This document shows, piece after piece, positions 1-5,123 of a stretch of 7,065 nucleotides of DNA. A program made the translations under genes and the position numbers. The notes below the pieces were generated by a model. That model made no database searches, was not told the origin of the DNA, and saw only the letters and a program-made list of their open reading frames with translations. Every line of letters begins with the position of its first letter. Within the stretch, counting starts at the first letter, position 1. Source of the stretch: Beijerinckiaceae bacterium (GTDB lineage: Bacteria > Pseudomonadota > Alphaproteobacteria > Rhizobiales > Beijerinckiaceae); contig CANCSY010000163.1 in the NCBI GenBank assembly GCA_947380915.1, positions 1-7,065 on the forward strand, written 5' to 3'.

Positions 1-1
1 C

Positions 2-280
2 GCCTCGCCCGGCCTGACCCTGCCCTTCGCCTCAGAGCCCCTCAGCCGCGCCCGCCGCGCCCTCCAGCAGGAGTGGGGCGTGGAGCCGGTGCTGGGCGGC
101 TCCGGCGGCTCGATCCCCATCGTGGGCGACCTGAAGCGCGATCTGGGCATGGACGCGCTGATGGTGGGCTTCGGCCTCGACGACGACCGCATCCATTCGC
201 CCAACGAGAAATACGAGCTGAGTTCGTTCCACAAGGGAACGCGCAGCTGGGCGAGGATTCTGGCGGCGCTGGCGGGGTGA
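2..280 (+). CDS. M20-family metallopeptidase, C-terminal fragment (partial)
   Basis: The left edge of the window cuts this gene, leaving about the last 92 residues. Reading from base 2 gives a continuous frame to the TGA at 278-280. The visible part has the signature end of an M20/M25/M40 dipeptidase-like enzyme. It contains a Gly/Ser-rich turn followed by SIPIV, then [18 protein letters not shown], whose histidine is the usual last ligand of the two-metal site in this family. A final helix ([17 protein letters not shown]) follows. Such enzymes are zinc or cobalt dependent and hydrolyse dipeptides or N-acyl amino acids in the cytoplasm; the exact substrate cannot be read from this fragment. 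An in-frame GTG at base 80 is internal, because the coding pattern continues upstream of it to the edge. The next gene starts 29 bp downstream on the same strand, so the two could be cotranscribed. Confidence 0.85.
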   Translation, partial: ASPGLTLPFASEPLSRARRALQQEWGVEPVLGGSGGSIPIVGDLKRDLGMDALMVGFGLDDDRIHSPNEKYELSSFHKGTRSWARILAALAG

Positions 281-300
281 GGGGGCAACCCTGATCGCCC

Positions 301-318
301 CTGACGCTTATGTGTCAG
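301..318 (+). other. Inverted repeat at the RMD1-family gene start
   Basis: CTGACGC (301-307) and GTGTCAG (312-318) can pair as a 7-bp RNA stem with one G-U pair and a TTAT loop. The ATG at 310 lies in the loop and 3' arm, and the ATG at 319 follows the stem directly. It could affect start choice, be an operator (CTGAC-N8-GTCAG as DNA), or be chance. No T tract follows, so a terminator is unlikely. Confidence 0.35.
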
Positions 319-1137
319 ATGAGCAGCCCCCACGAACAGGCGCCGACGCCAAACAAGCCTCTGGCGATCAAAGCCTTGCTGCTGGGCGACAGGCTCGACA
401 CGTCAGGGCTTGAGCGCAAGGACGTCATCTCGGCGACTCCCTTCGCGTTTCGTGTCGGGCAAAGCGGCTTCGCGGCCTTGTTCCGGTACGGGGCGGTGGT
501 CTTGTTCGGCTTGAGCGCTGAAGAAGAAGCGACCCTTCTCGATAGCCTGATCCCGAGGATCACGGGCAAGCTGAACGTTTACGAGGAGGAGTCGGCCCAG
601 ATCGCGGTTCATGCCGAGGATCAGGAAGATCAGGCGCCGCCCGGCGGGCCCATCCATCTGCGCTCCGTCGAGCCTGAACGCCTTCTGGTCATTGCGGATG
701 TGCTGGCGAAAAGCGTGGCTCTGGCGCACTCCGAACTGCAGATTGGCGCTTTTTTTCGGGTGGTGGATCCCTTGGCCCAGGCGCTCGCGACCCATGGCAA
801 GCTGCCGCGCGACAGGACCAGCATTCTCAAGCTCATCGGCCAGTCGCTCATCGTTTCACAACGCATGTCGGCGCGTGTGGCGGTGGATGACAAGCCCGAT
901 GTGCTCTGGGATCGCGCGGATCTGGAACGTCTCTATCATCGTCTGGAAGACGAATATGAATTGAAGGAACGCGCCGCCGCCCTCGCCGACAAGGTCGAGA
1001 CCGTGCAACATACCGCTGGCGCGCTGACCGACCTGATCGACGCCCAGAGGAGCCTCAGGCTGGAGCTGACCGTGGTCGTCCTGATCGCCGTTGAAATCGG
1101 GATCACTTTTTACGACATATATTTTCGGCATTTTTAG
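310..1137 (+). CDS. RMD1/YagE family protein (DUF155), C-terminal membrane anchor
   Basis: This 275-residue protein resembles the DUF155 family, which includes yeast Rmd1/Rmd8, human RMND1 (a mitochondrial inner-membrane protein needed for mitochondrial translation) and bacterial YagE-type proteins. The N-terminal part (about 18-85) has the family's beta-rich pattern, including PFAFRVGQSGFAALFRYG and AVVLFGLS. The helical core (120-245) carries the most diagnostic stretch, KPDVLWDRADLERLYHRLED followed by EYELKERAAALADK, which is probably coiled coil. One hydrophobic segment (about 252-270) near the end predicts a C-terminal membrane anchor with a short tail, as in other members. The molecular activity of bacterial members is unknown. 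The start is uncertain: neither ATG at 310 nor ATG at 319 has a good Shine-Dalgarno sequence, and a small inverted repeat covers the first. A run of seven T lies at 750-756. The gene converges on the next one, overlapping it by 4 bp. Confidence 0.88.
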   Translation: MCQMSSPHEQAPTPNKPLAIKALLLGDRLDTSGLERKDVISATPFAFRVGQSGFAALFRYGAVVLFGLSAEEEATLLDSLIPRITGKLNVYEEESAQIAVHAEDQEDQAPPGGPIHLRSVEPERLLVIADVLAKSVALAHSELQIGAFFRVVDPLAQALATHGKLPRDRTSILKLIGQSLIVSQRMSARVAVDDKPDVLWDRADLERLYHRLEDEYELKERAAALADKVETVQHTAGALTDLIDAQRSLRLELTVVVLIAVEIGITFYDIYFRHF

Positions 1138-1919
1138 ATCCGCCGCACCCATAGTCCCCTGAGCCCAGCCTCTCGGTTCTCCGCCTCCAGCGCCCCACGC
1201 GCGATGAGCGTCCGCAATCGGTAGAACAAGAACCCGTCGCTCACATAATCCGCCGCCTCGCCCATCACCTGCCCCACCACATGGATGGCGCGCGTGAAAT
1301 CGGGGCCGCATCGGGTCAGCAGGGCTTCGTCGAAGAAGCTCTCGTCGCAGCTTACCAACTTACCTTCGAGGTAAAGGCGCAGCATGTGGTCTTGGCTCAA
1401 CAGCGCCAACCATTCATCAGCCAGAGCCTTGCGCTCGTCCTGCGTGAGTGGTCGCGCCTGCGCCTGTCGCAGCTTGTCCGGCGAGCAGAGGGCCACAGCC
1501 GTGCGTCCTTCGAAATCGGCGGTGACAAGCGGGACTTCGCTGATCCACAGTTGCGAGTGCGGCCAGGCGTGGCAGACGGCCCGCAGCAGGATCTGCTCAT
1601 TCGCATTGGCGCCGACCCAGACCATGGCGATCTCATCCGGGTCCGGCGCCTGCGCCAGATCTGTCAGGCCCCAATGATCCGCGACGTCATCATCGTCCTC
1701 GACGTCCTGCGCCCATCGGTCCCGATGCGCCGCCTTTATCATATGGTTGAACCAGGCTGCGCGCTCGGCCAGGCGATCGGGTTGGTGAATGTCGCGCAGG
1801 GGTCCAAGGCTGAAGCACTCGGACACGACGGCCAGGCGATGATCGGGACGGTCCTGGAACACCTCCTCAAGCGTATAGGCGCCAGAGCCGTCAACGCAGA
1901 CATGGACGGTTTTTGCCAT
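1134..1919 (-). CDS. DUF1835 / DUF3658 domain protein
   Basis: This 261-residue cytoplasmic protein has no signal peptide or membrane segment. The N-terminal part (about 1-130) resembles DUF1835: a first strand VHVCVDGSGAYTL, then VVSECFSLGPLRD, and further on EIAMVWVGANANEQILLRAV. This last stretch is typical of the family, where it is followed by an acidic or hydrophobic strand such as LWISEVP. The C-terminal part (about 158-261, from PLTQDERKALADEWLALL through VMGEAADYVSDGFLFYRLRTLI to GLWVRRI) fits DUF3658, the usual partner domain. Neither domain has an established activity as far as I know. Two starts are possible: ATG at 1919 preceded by AAGGGG with a 6-base spacer, or ATG at 1934 preceded by AAGGGGG with a 7-base spacer, adding MKGSR. 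I prefer 1919 because the family normally begins close to the first strand. The lipoprotein hydrolase gene lies just upstream on the same strand. The 3' end overlaps the RMD1-family gene. Confidence 0.82.
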   Translation of the reverse strand: MAKTVHVCVDGSGAYTLEEVFQDRPDHRLAVVSECFSLGPLRDIHQPDRLAERAAWFNHMIKAAHRDRWAQDVEDDDDVADHWGLTDLAQAPDPDEIAMVWVGANANEQILLRAVCHAWPHSQLWISEVPLVTADFEGRTAVALCSPDKLRQAQARPLTQDERKALADEWLALLSQDHMLRLYLEGKLVSCDESFFDEALLTRCGPDFTRAIHVVGQVMGEAADYVSDGFLFYRLRTLIARGALEAENREAGLRGLWVRRI

Positions 1920-2006
1920 GCGCGACCCCTTCATCGTCCCGCCCCCTTGCCAAGGTCATGTTGGCGCCGGAGGGGGATGGAGGCAAGCGGGGGCTCAGAG
2001 CTGGGT

Positions 2007-3215
2007 CTACCGCAGCCCCTGCGTGGACCGGGGCGCTTCATCCATGGGGGGCAGGGGCTGGGCCATAGGGGCTGGTGGTTGCGTCCCGCCGATCCGCTCG
2101 CCCTCGGGGCCAGCGCCTCGTGCATCGATCACCGCCACGGAGGTGGAGTCCTCCTTGCGCGGTTCGGCGAGTTGGGCGCCGATGGAGCGGATGACGGCGG
2201 GGGCGTCCGCATAGGCGGCGTGGCCGATGAAGCCGTTGGAGATGCCGCTGAGATCATAGACCCGCACCCCCAGCTTGCGCAGGTCGGCGGCGTCTTGCGT
2301 GTTCTTGGGGTCCATGGCGCCCACGCGCGGTCGGTCGCCCGCCAGCCGGCTCGACAGGGACAGCGCCCGGTCGTCGCGCGAGACGAAGATGGAGACGCGG
2401 GCGGCTGAGCCCAGCCGCGCCATCTGCTGGCGGAAAACGCCCAAATCGATGTCGGGCGCGGCGAGGATCACGTCGCCAAGTTTGCCGTCGAGATCGGGAT
2501 GGCCTGCGATGGCGTTCTCGCGCAGGGCTTCCATGGCGAGCCAGGAGCCCATGGAATGGGCCAGCACATGCACGCGCCCCACGCCGGGAATGGCGGCGAG
2601 ATCGCGGACCAGGCCCTGCAGGGCGTCGCGCGAGGCGGTGGCGCGCTCCTTGGCCGAGACATAGCTCAACATGCCCGATTCCGAGGGCCAGGTGAAAAGC
2701 ACGGGCACGCCGCCAAAGCGGGCGTCGACCGCGATCTGGGTCAGCCGCAGGCGGGCCTCGTCGAGGCTGGTGTTGAAGCCATGCACATAGAGCAGGATGT
2801 CGCGATCTGCGCCCACCCGGCCGGAAATATGGGAGCCAAGCTCGCCCGCAAAGCGCTCGGGCGTCATGGCGCCGGCGTTGGTGAGGGCGAAATGGCGCTT
2901 GATATTGGGCTTGCCGAAGGTGGGCGCCTCGATGACGCCGGGCTGGTGCCCGGGGGGCACGCTCACCATGACCATGGCGTGATGCACGCCGCCGTCGCCC
3001 ACGGCGTCGCCAACCCGGCGATCGTCCCTGCGGGTGGAGGCGACAAACATGGTCACCGAGCGGGCTGATGCTTCCGGTTTTGAATCAAAGAGGCTCATGG
3101 ACGGGCTCATGCCCTCGCCCATGCAGCCGGACACCAGTGAAACCAGGGCGCAGATCATCGCGGCCCGGATTGCGGCCGACAGACGATCCTTCCGGGGCTT
3201 GGGGCCCAGGTGCAT
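2007..3215 (-). CDS. Alpha/beta hydrolase lipoprotein (DUF900 type)
   Basis: This 402-residue protein starts with a basic N-terminus, a hydrophobic stretch and a lipobox VSGC with the modifiable cysteine at residue 31, so it is probably a lipoprotein. The residue after Cys is Met, which by the E. coli rule would allow outer-membrane sorting. The hydrolase domain (about 53-350) resembles DUF900. It has VTMFVASTR near the start, then YVHGFNTSLDEA (143-154, oxyanion region), FTWPS (174-178), the nucleophile elbow AHSMGSW with Ser221, and APDID (253-257). Next comes SRDDRAL with the likely acid at Asp281 or Asp282, and SNGFIGHAAY with the likely catalytic His332. The last 50 residues are rich in Pro, Gly and charged residues and look disordered. 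Substrates of this family are unknown; an ester or lipid substrate is a guess. ATG at 3215 is well supported by GGAGG eight bases upstream. It reads towards the DUF1835 gene. Confidence 0.88.
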   Translation of the reverse strand: MHLGPKPRKDRLSAAIRAAMICALVSLVSGCMGEGMSPSMSLFDSKPEASARSVTMFVASTRRDDRRVGDAVGDGGVHHAMVMVSVPPGHQPGVIEAPTFGKPNIKRHFALTNAGAMTPERFAGELGSHISGRVGADRDILLYVHGFNTSLDEARLRLTQIAVDARFGGVPVLFTWPSESGMLSYVSAKERATASRDALQGLVRDLAAIPGVGRVHVLAHSMGSWLAMEALRENAIAGHPDLDGKLGDVILAAPDIDLGVFRQQMARLGSAARVSIFVSRDDRALSLSSRLAGDRPRVGAMDPKNTQDAADLRKLGVRVYDLSGISNGFIGHAAYADAPAVIRSIGAQLAEPRKEDSTSVAVIDARGAGPEGERIGGTQPPAPMAQPLPPMDEAPRSTQGLR

Positions 3216-3221
3216 GCTTCA

Positions 3222-3228
3222 ATCCTCC
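3222..3228 (-). promoter_or_regulatory. Shine-Dalgarno of the DUF900 lipoprotein gene
   Basis: On the minus strand CGGAGGA precedes the ATG at 3215 with about seven to eight bases between. It is a near-consensus ribosome site and fixes this start, which also places the signal peptide at the very N-terminus. Confidence 0.6.
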
Positions 3229-3278
3229 GGGATGGCGGCGTCCCATTCGGTCGCCGCGCCCATCAAGCAGGGGATTGC

Positions 3279-3307
3279 TTGACGAAAAGTTAACGAGCCT
3301 CTTTGTT
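3279..3307 (+). promoter_or_regulatory. Weak sigma-70-like promoter candidate for the C15-family gene
   Basis: TTGACG (3279-3284) is a good -35 match. A 17-base spacer leads to TTTGTT (3302-3307), a poor -10 match. It sits in the divergent intergenic region, which is visibly richer in A/T than the surrounding genes. The 5' leader would be about 70-75 bases and would contain the palindrome at 3360-3375. Without expression data this is only a candidate. Confidence 0.25.
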
Positions 3308-3359
3308 CACAGGGGTCTTGAACCGGAAACGTGACCAGAATGGGACCGAAACAATTTTG

Positions 3360-3375
3360 CGTGATTGCGATCACG
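3360..3375. promoter_or_regulatory. CRP/FNR-like palindrome upstream of the C15-family gene
   Basis: CGTGATTGCGATCACG has perfect 6-base arms (CGTGAT / ATCACG) and the GTGA-N6-TCAC spacing of CRP-superfamily operators. A further ATCACGC copy of the right arm lies at 3380-3386, exactly ten bases (one helical turn) on and touching the ATG at 3387. At RNA level the left arm could pair with either copy and cover the start region. The family of the cognate regulator is inferred from spacing alone. Confidence 0.45.
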
Positions 3376-3386
3376 GGAAATCACGC

Positions 3387-4010
3387 ATGATCCGGGTGCT
3401 GGTGACCGCATTCGGCGCCTTTCCCGGCGCTCGGTCCAACCCCACCCTGGCCATTGCGCGGGAGTTGGAGCGGCGCCATGGCAAGCGTCTGGCGCGGCTG
3501 TCCATCGCCCTGCATGTCCGAATCCTGCCGGTGCGCTTTGCACAAGTGGAGGGCGCCTTGATGGCGGCGCTTGATGCGGTGGGGCCGGATGTCGTGCTCC
3601 ATCTGGGGTTGGCGGCGCGCCGCCCCACGCTCAGCGTCGAGCTTCGCGCCCTCAACAGGCTGGGAATCCTGCGGCCTGACGCTGGGCGGGCCCTTGCGGC
3701 CTCCCGCGCTGTCAAGCCCGGCGCTTCCTTTCAGCGCCTCGCCACCTGGCCTGCCGGGCGCATCCGCGTGGCCATGGACCGCAGCGCCGCCACGCGCCTG
3801 TCCATGGATGCGGGCGATTATGTCTGCAACCAGACCCTCTTTCTGACGCTTGAAAGGTTCAAGGGGCCTGTCGGGTTCATCCATGTTCCCCGCCCGCGCA
3901 AGGGCGGACGCCGCCGACCCGGACTGGGCGCGATGGTGGAGGCGACCGCCGCGGCCGCGCTTGTGATGTCGGTTGCGACACGCTCCTTGTTTCCAGCGCC
4001 ACGGACTTGA
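3387..4010 (+). CDS. Divergent pyroglutamyl-peptidase I (peptidase C15) family protein
   Basis: This 207-residue protein is the usual size of pyrrolidone carboxyl peptidases, which remove N-terminal pyroglutamate from peptides in the cytoplasm. It begins VTAFGAFPGARSNP, the family's first motif, keeping both aromatic residues (Phe9, Phe12). The catalytic triad is present: Glu85 in TLSVELRALN, Cys147 in GDYVCNQT and His166 in GFIHVPR. Two conserved positions differ: the VGQAGGR motif reads LGLAARR, with Leu75 at the Gln position that contacts the pyroglutamate ring in characterised enzymes. Also, the Arg after the catalytic Glu is Leu86. Peptidase activity is therefore likely but classic specificity is doubtful. 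The basic C-terminal segment RPRKGGRRRPG replaces the family's usual tail. ATG at 3387 is chosen because an upstream in-frame ATG at 3303 adds 28 residues unlike the family and runs through the palindrome; the ribosome site (GGGAAA) is weak. The TerC gene follows 46 bp later on the same strand. Confidence 0.82.
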   Translation: MIRVLVTAFGAFPGARSNPTLAIARELERRHGKRLARLSIALHVRILPVRFAQVEGALMAALDAVGPDVVLHLGLAARRPTLSVELRALNRLGILRPDAGRALAASRAVKPGASFQRLATWPAGRIRVAMDRSAATRLSMDAGDYVCNQTLFLTLERFKGPVGFIHVPRPRKGGRRRPGLGAMVEATAAAALVMSVATRSLFPAPRT

Positions 4011-4056
4011 CCGCATAGGCGTCGGGCGGCATGGTCCGCGCGCATCAAGATTGGAT

Positions 4057-4773
4057 ATGACCGTGGACACAACCTTTCTCCTCGCGCTGCTTCAGATCAT
4101 CTGGATCAACATTCTGCTATCGGGCGACAACGCCGTGGTGATCGCGCTCGCCTGCCGGTCGCTGCCCCCGCGCGAGCGCCGGATTGGCGTCATGCTGGGC
4201 GCGGGCGCAGCGGTGGTGCTGCGCATCATCTTCACGCTGATGGTCGTGTGGCTGATGGAGATCCCCTATCTCAAGCTGGTCGGCGGCTTGCTGTTGTTCT
4301 GGATCGCGGTGAAGCTTCTCACGGACGAGGAGGGTGAAGCCTCCGTGAAGGAGTCGGACACGATCTGGAATGCGGTGCGCACCGTCGCCATCGCCGACAT
4401 GGTCATGTCGCTGGATAACGTGATCGCCATCGCCGCCGCCGCGAAGGGCTCGGTTCCGCTGATCATCTTCGGGCTTTGCCTCTCTGTGCCGCTGATCATC
4501 TTCGGCGCGACGCTCATCATCACCCTTTTGCAGCGCTATCCGGCCCTCGTCTGGGCGGGCGCTGGTCTGCTGGGCTGGGTGGCCGGCTCCATCATGGTCT
4601 CCGATCCGGGCTGGCACAGCGTTTTTGCCGCCTGGCCCCATCTGGTGGACGAGGTCGTCGGCGGCTCCGTGGGCGTTGTCTTTGTGCTGGGGCTCGCCTG
4701 GGCGCTGCGCAAGCGCGCCGCTTCGGCGGCGGCGGCAGCCGAGGCTGTCGAGGAGCAGAAAGCGGCGGAATGA
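4057..4773 (+). CDS. TerC family integral membrane protein, YjbE subgroup
   Basis: This 238-residue polytopic inner-membrane protein has about seven hydrophobic segments (roughly 6-28, 44-66, 71-88, 107-128, 132-157, 163-180 and 199-217). The two internal-repeat signatures of the TerC/LysE-like fold are clear: LSGDNAVVIALA (Asp24-Asn25) and IADMVMSLDNVIAIAAAA (Asp114, Asp120-Asn121). These acidic residues within the membrane are thought to carry metal ions. Family members such as Bacillus YkoY/YceF and E. coli Alx act in manganese homeostasis, so Mn(II) export is the best guess, not shown here. The tail (220-238) is Ala/Glu rich. ATG at 4057 is preferred over 3973, because the upstream 28 residues are not membrane-like and overlap the end of the C15 gene. 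The ribosome site is weak. I see no yybP-ykoY manganese riboswitch in the 46-bp gap. The stop codon abuts the end of the convergent small gene with no spacer. Confidence 0.9.
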   Translation: MTVDTTFLLALLQIIWINILLSGDNAVVIALACRSLPPRERRIGVMLGAGAAVVLRIIFTLMVVWLMEIPYLKLVGGLLLFWIAVKLLTDEEGEASVKESDTIWNAVRTVAIADMVMSLDNVIAIAAAAKGSVPLIIFGLCLSVPLIIFGATLIITLLQRYPALVWAGAGLLGWVAGSIMVSDPGWHSVFAAWPHLVDEVVGGSVGVVFVLGLAWALRKRAASAAAAAEAVEEQKAAE

Positions 4774-5052
4774 TTACCGCACCGGCAGGCGTATGCCTGT
4801 CGAGGGCGGGGTCTCGATCTTCACGCAATCACGCCTGCCAGCATTGAGACAGCGTTGCAGGCGTTCGTTCTCGTCAATCGACCGCACGGTCCAGATGATC
4901 CCCCCGGCGATGGCGAGCAGAAGGGCGGCGGCGAGCAGATTGGTGAAATGCCGATGTTCGTAGTCCGTATCGTCAACGGGCTCAGGCGCAAGCGCCAGGC
5001 GGTTGACGCCGCCCGGGTCCAGTTGATCGATTTCGCTGCGCTTTGTCTGCAT
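4774..5052 (-). CDS. Small single-pass membrane protein, function unknown
   Basis: This encodes 92 residues I cannot assign to a named family. The N-terminal 35 residues are polar and acidic (LAPEPVDDTDYEHRHF). One transmembrane helix follows (about 37-56, NLLAAALLLAIAGGIIWTV). After it come about 36 residues with a charged stretch and two cysteines in RCLNAGRRDC (Cys68, Cys76). If the N-terminus is cytoplasmic, this cysteine pair would be periplasmic and could form a disulfide; the topology is a guess. ATG at 5052 is chosen over the adjoining GTG at 5055 because GAGG sits eight bases upstream. It lies 66 bp after pobA on the same strand and might receive readthrough from it. Its tail meets the terC stop with zero spacing. 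It looks real because its codon use matches the neighbours and the helix is well formed. Confidence 0.72.
   Translation of the reverse strand: MQTKRSEIDQLDPGGVNRLALAPEPVDDTDYEHRHFTNLLAAALLLAIAGGIIWTVRSIDENERLQRCLNAGRRDCVKIETPPSTGIRLPVR
4783..4802. other. Stem-loop just past the terC stop
   Basis: CGGCAGGC and GCCTGTCG can form an 8-bp stem with one G-U pair and a GTAT loop, nine bases after the terC stop and inside the last codons of the convergent small gene. No T run follows on either strand, so it is at best a weak or Rho-assisted end for terC transcripts. Confidence 0.35.
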
Positions 5053-5092
5053 CACGCCTGCCTCGTGGCCCCCAGATAACGCCCGGGCGGGC

Positions 5093-5123
5093 CCTGAGGC
5101 AAGCGGGACTTGACGCCCTCAGG
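5093..5123 (-). terminator. Candidate hairpin at the pobA stop codon
   Basis: On the minus strand CCTGAGG (5123-5117) pairs with CCTCAGG (5099-5093). Inside it CAAG (5112-5109) pairs with CTTG (5103-5100). The pobA TGA lies inside the first arm. The GC-rich sequence beyond has no U tract, so Rho-independent termination is doubtful. It may instead protect the 3' end or weaken readthrough into the small membrane protein gene. Confidence 0.35.

Larger units (their letters stand above)
3216..3386. other. Divergent intergenic region
   Basis: This is the only gap above 100 bp. It separates the lipoprotein hydrolase gene (reading left) from the C15-family gene (reading right) and must hold both promoters unless distal ones are used. 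I see the candidate -35 at 3279 and the palindrome at 3360-3375, but no good minus-strand promoter and no RNA gene. Confidence 0.6.

Noticed and set aside
1948..1958. CCTTGGCAAGG-type mini inverted repeat before the DUF1835 gene
   Set aside because: The stem is only five pairs around a single base, too tight to fold; most of it is simply the G-rich ribosome-site region.
1281..2408. Long plus-strand open frame of 375 codons
   Set aside because: It is antisense to the DUF1835 and DUF900 genes, crosses their intergenic gap, and its translation resembles no family. High GC content creates such frames.
2499..3068. Plus-strand open frame of 189 codons, rich in Gly, His and Ala
   Set aside because: It is antisense to the DUF900 lipoprotein gene, has no family resemblance and no ribosome site of note.
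3303..3386. N-terminal extension of the C15-family protein from the ATG at 3303
   Set aside because: The 28 extra residues do not fit the family, which begins a few residues before the VTxFxxF motif, and they would run through the palindrome.
3973..4056. N-terminal extension of the TerC protein from the ATG at 3973
   Set aside because: It overlaps the end of the preceding gene and encodes an Arg/His-rich segment unlike the hydrophobic start typical of TerC proteins.
5080..5089. CGCCCGGGCG palindrome between pobA and the small membrane protein gene
   Set aside because: A 10-base all-G/C palindrome is expected by chance in DNA of this composition and cannot form a looped hairpin on its own.
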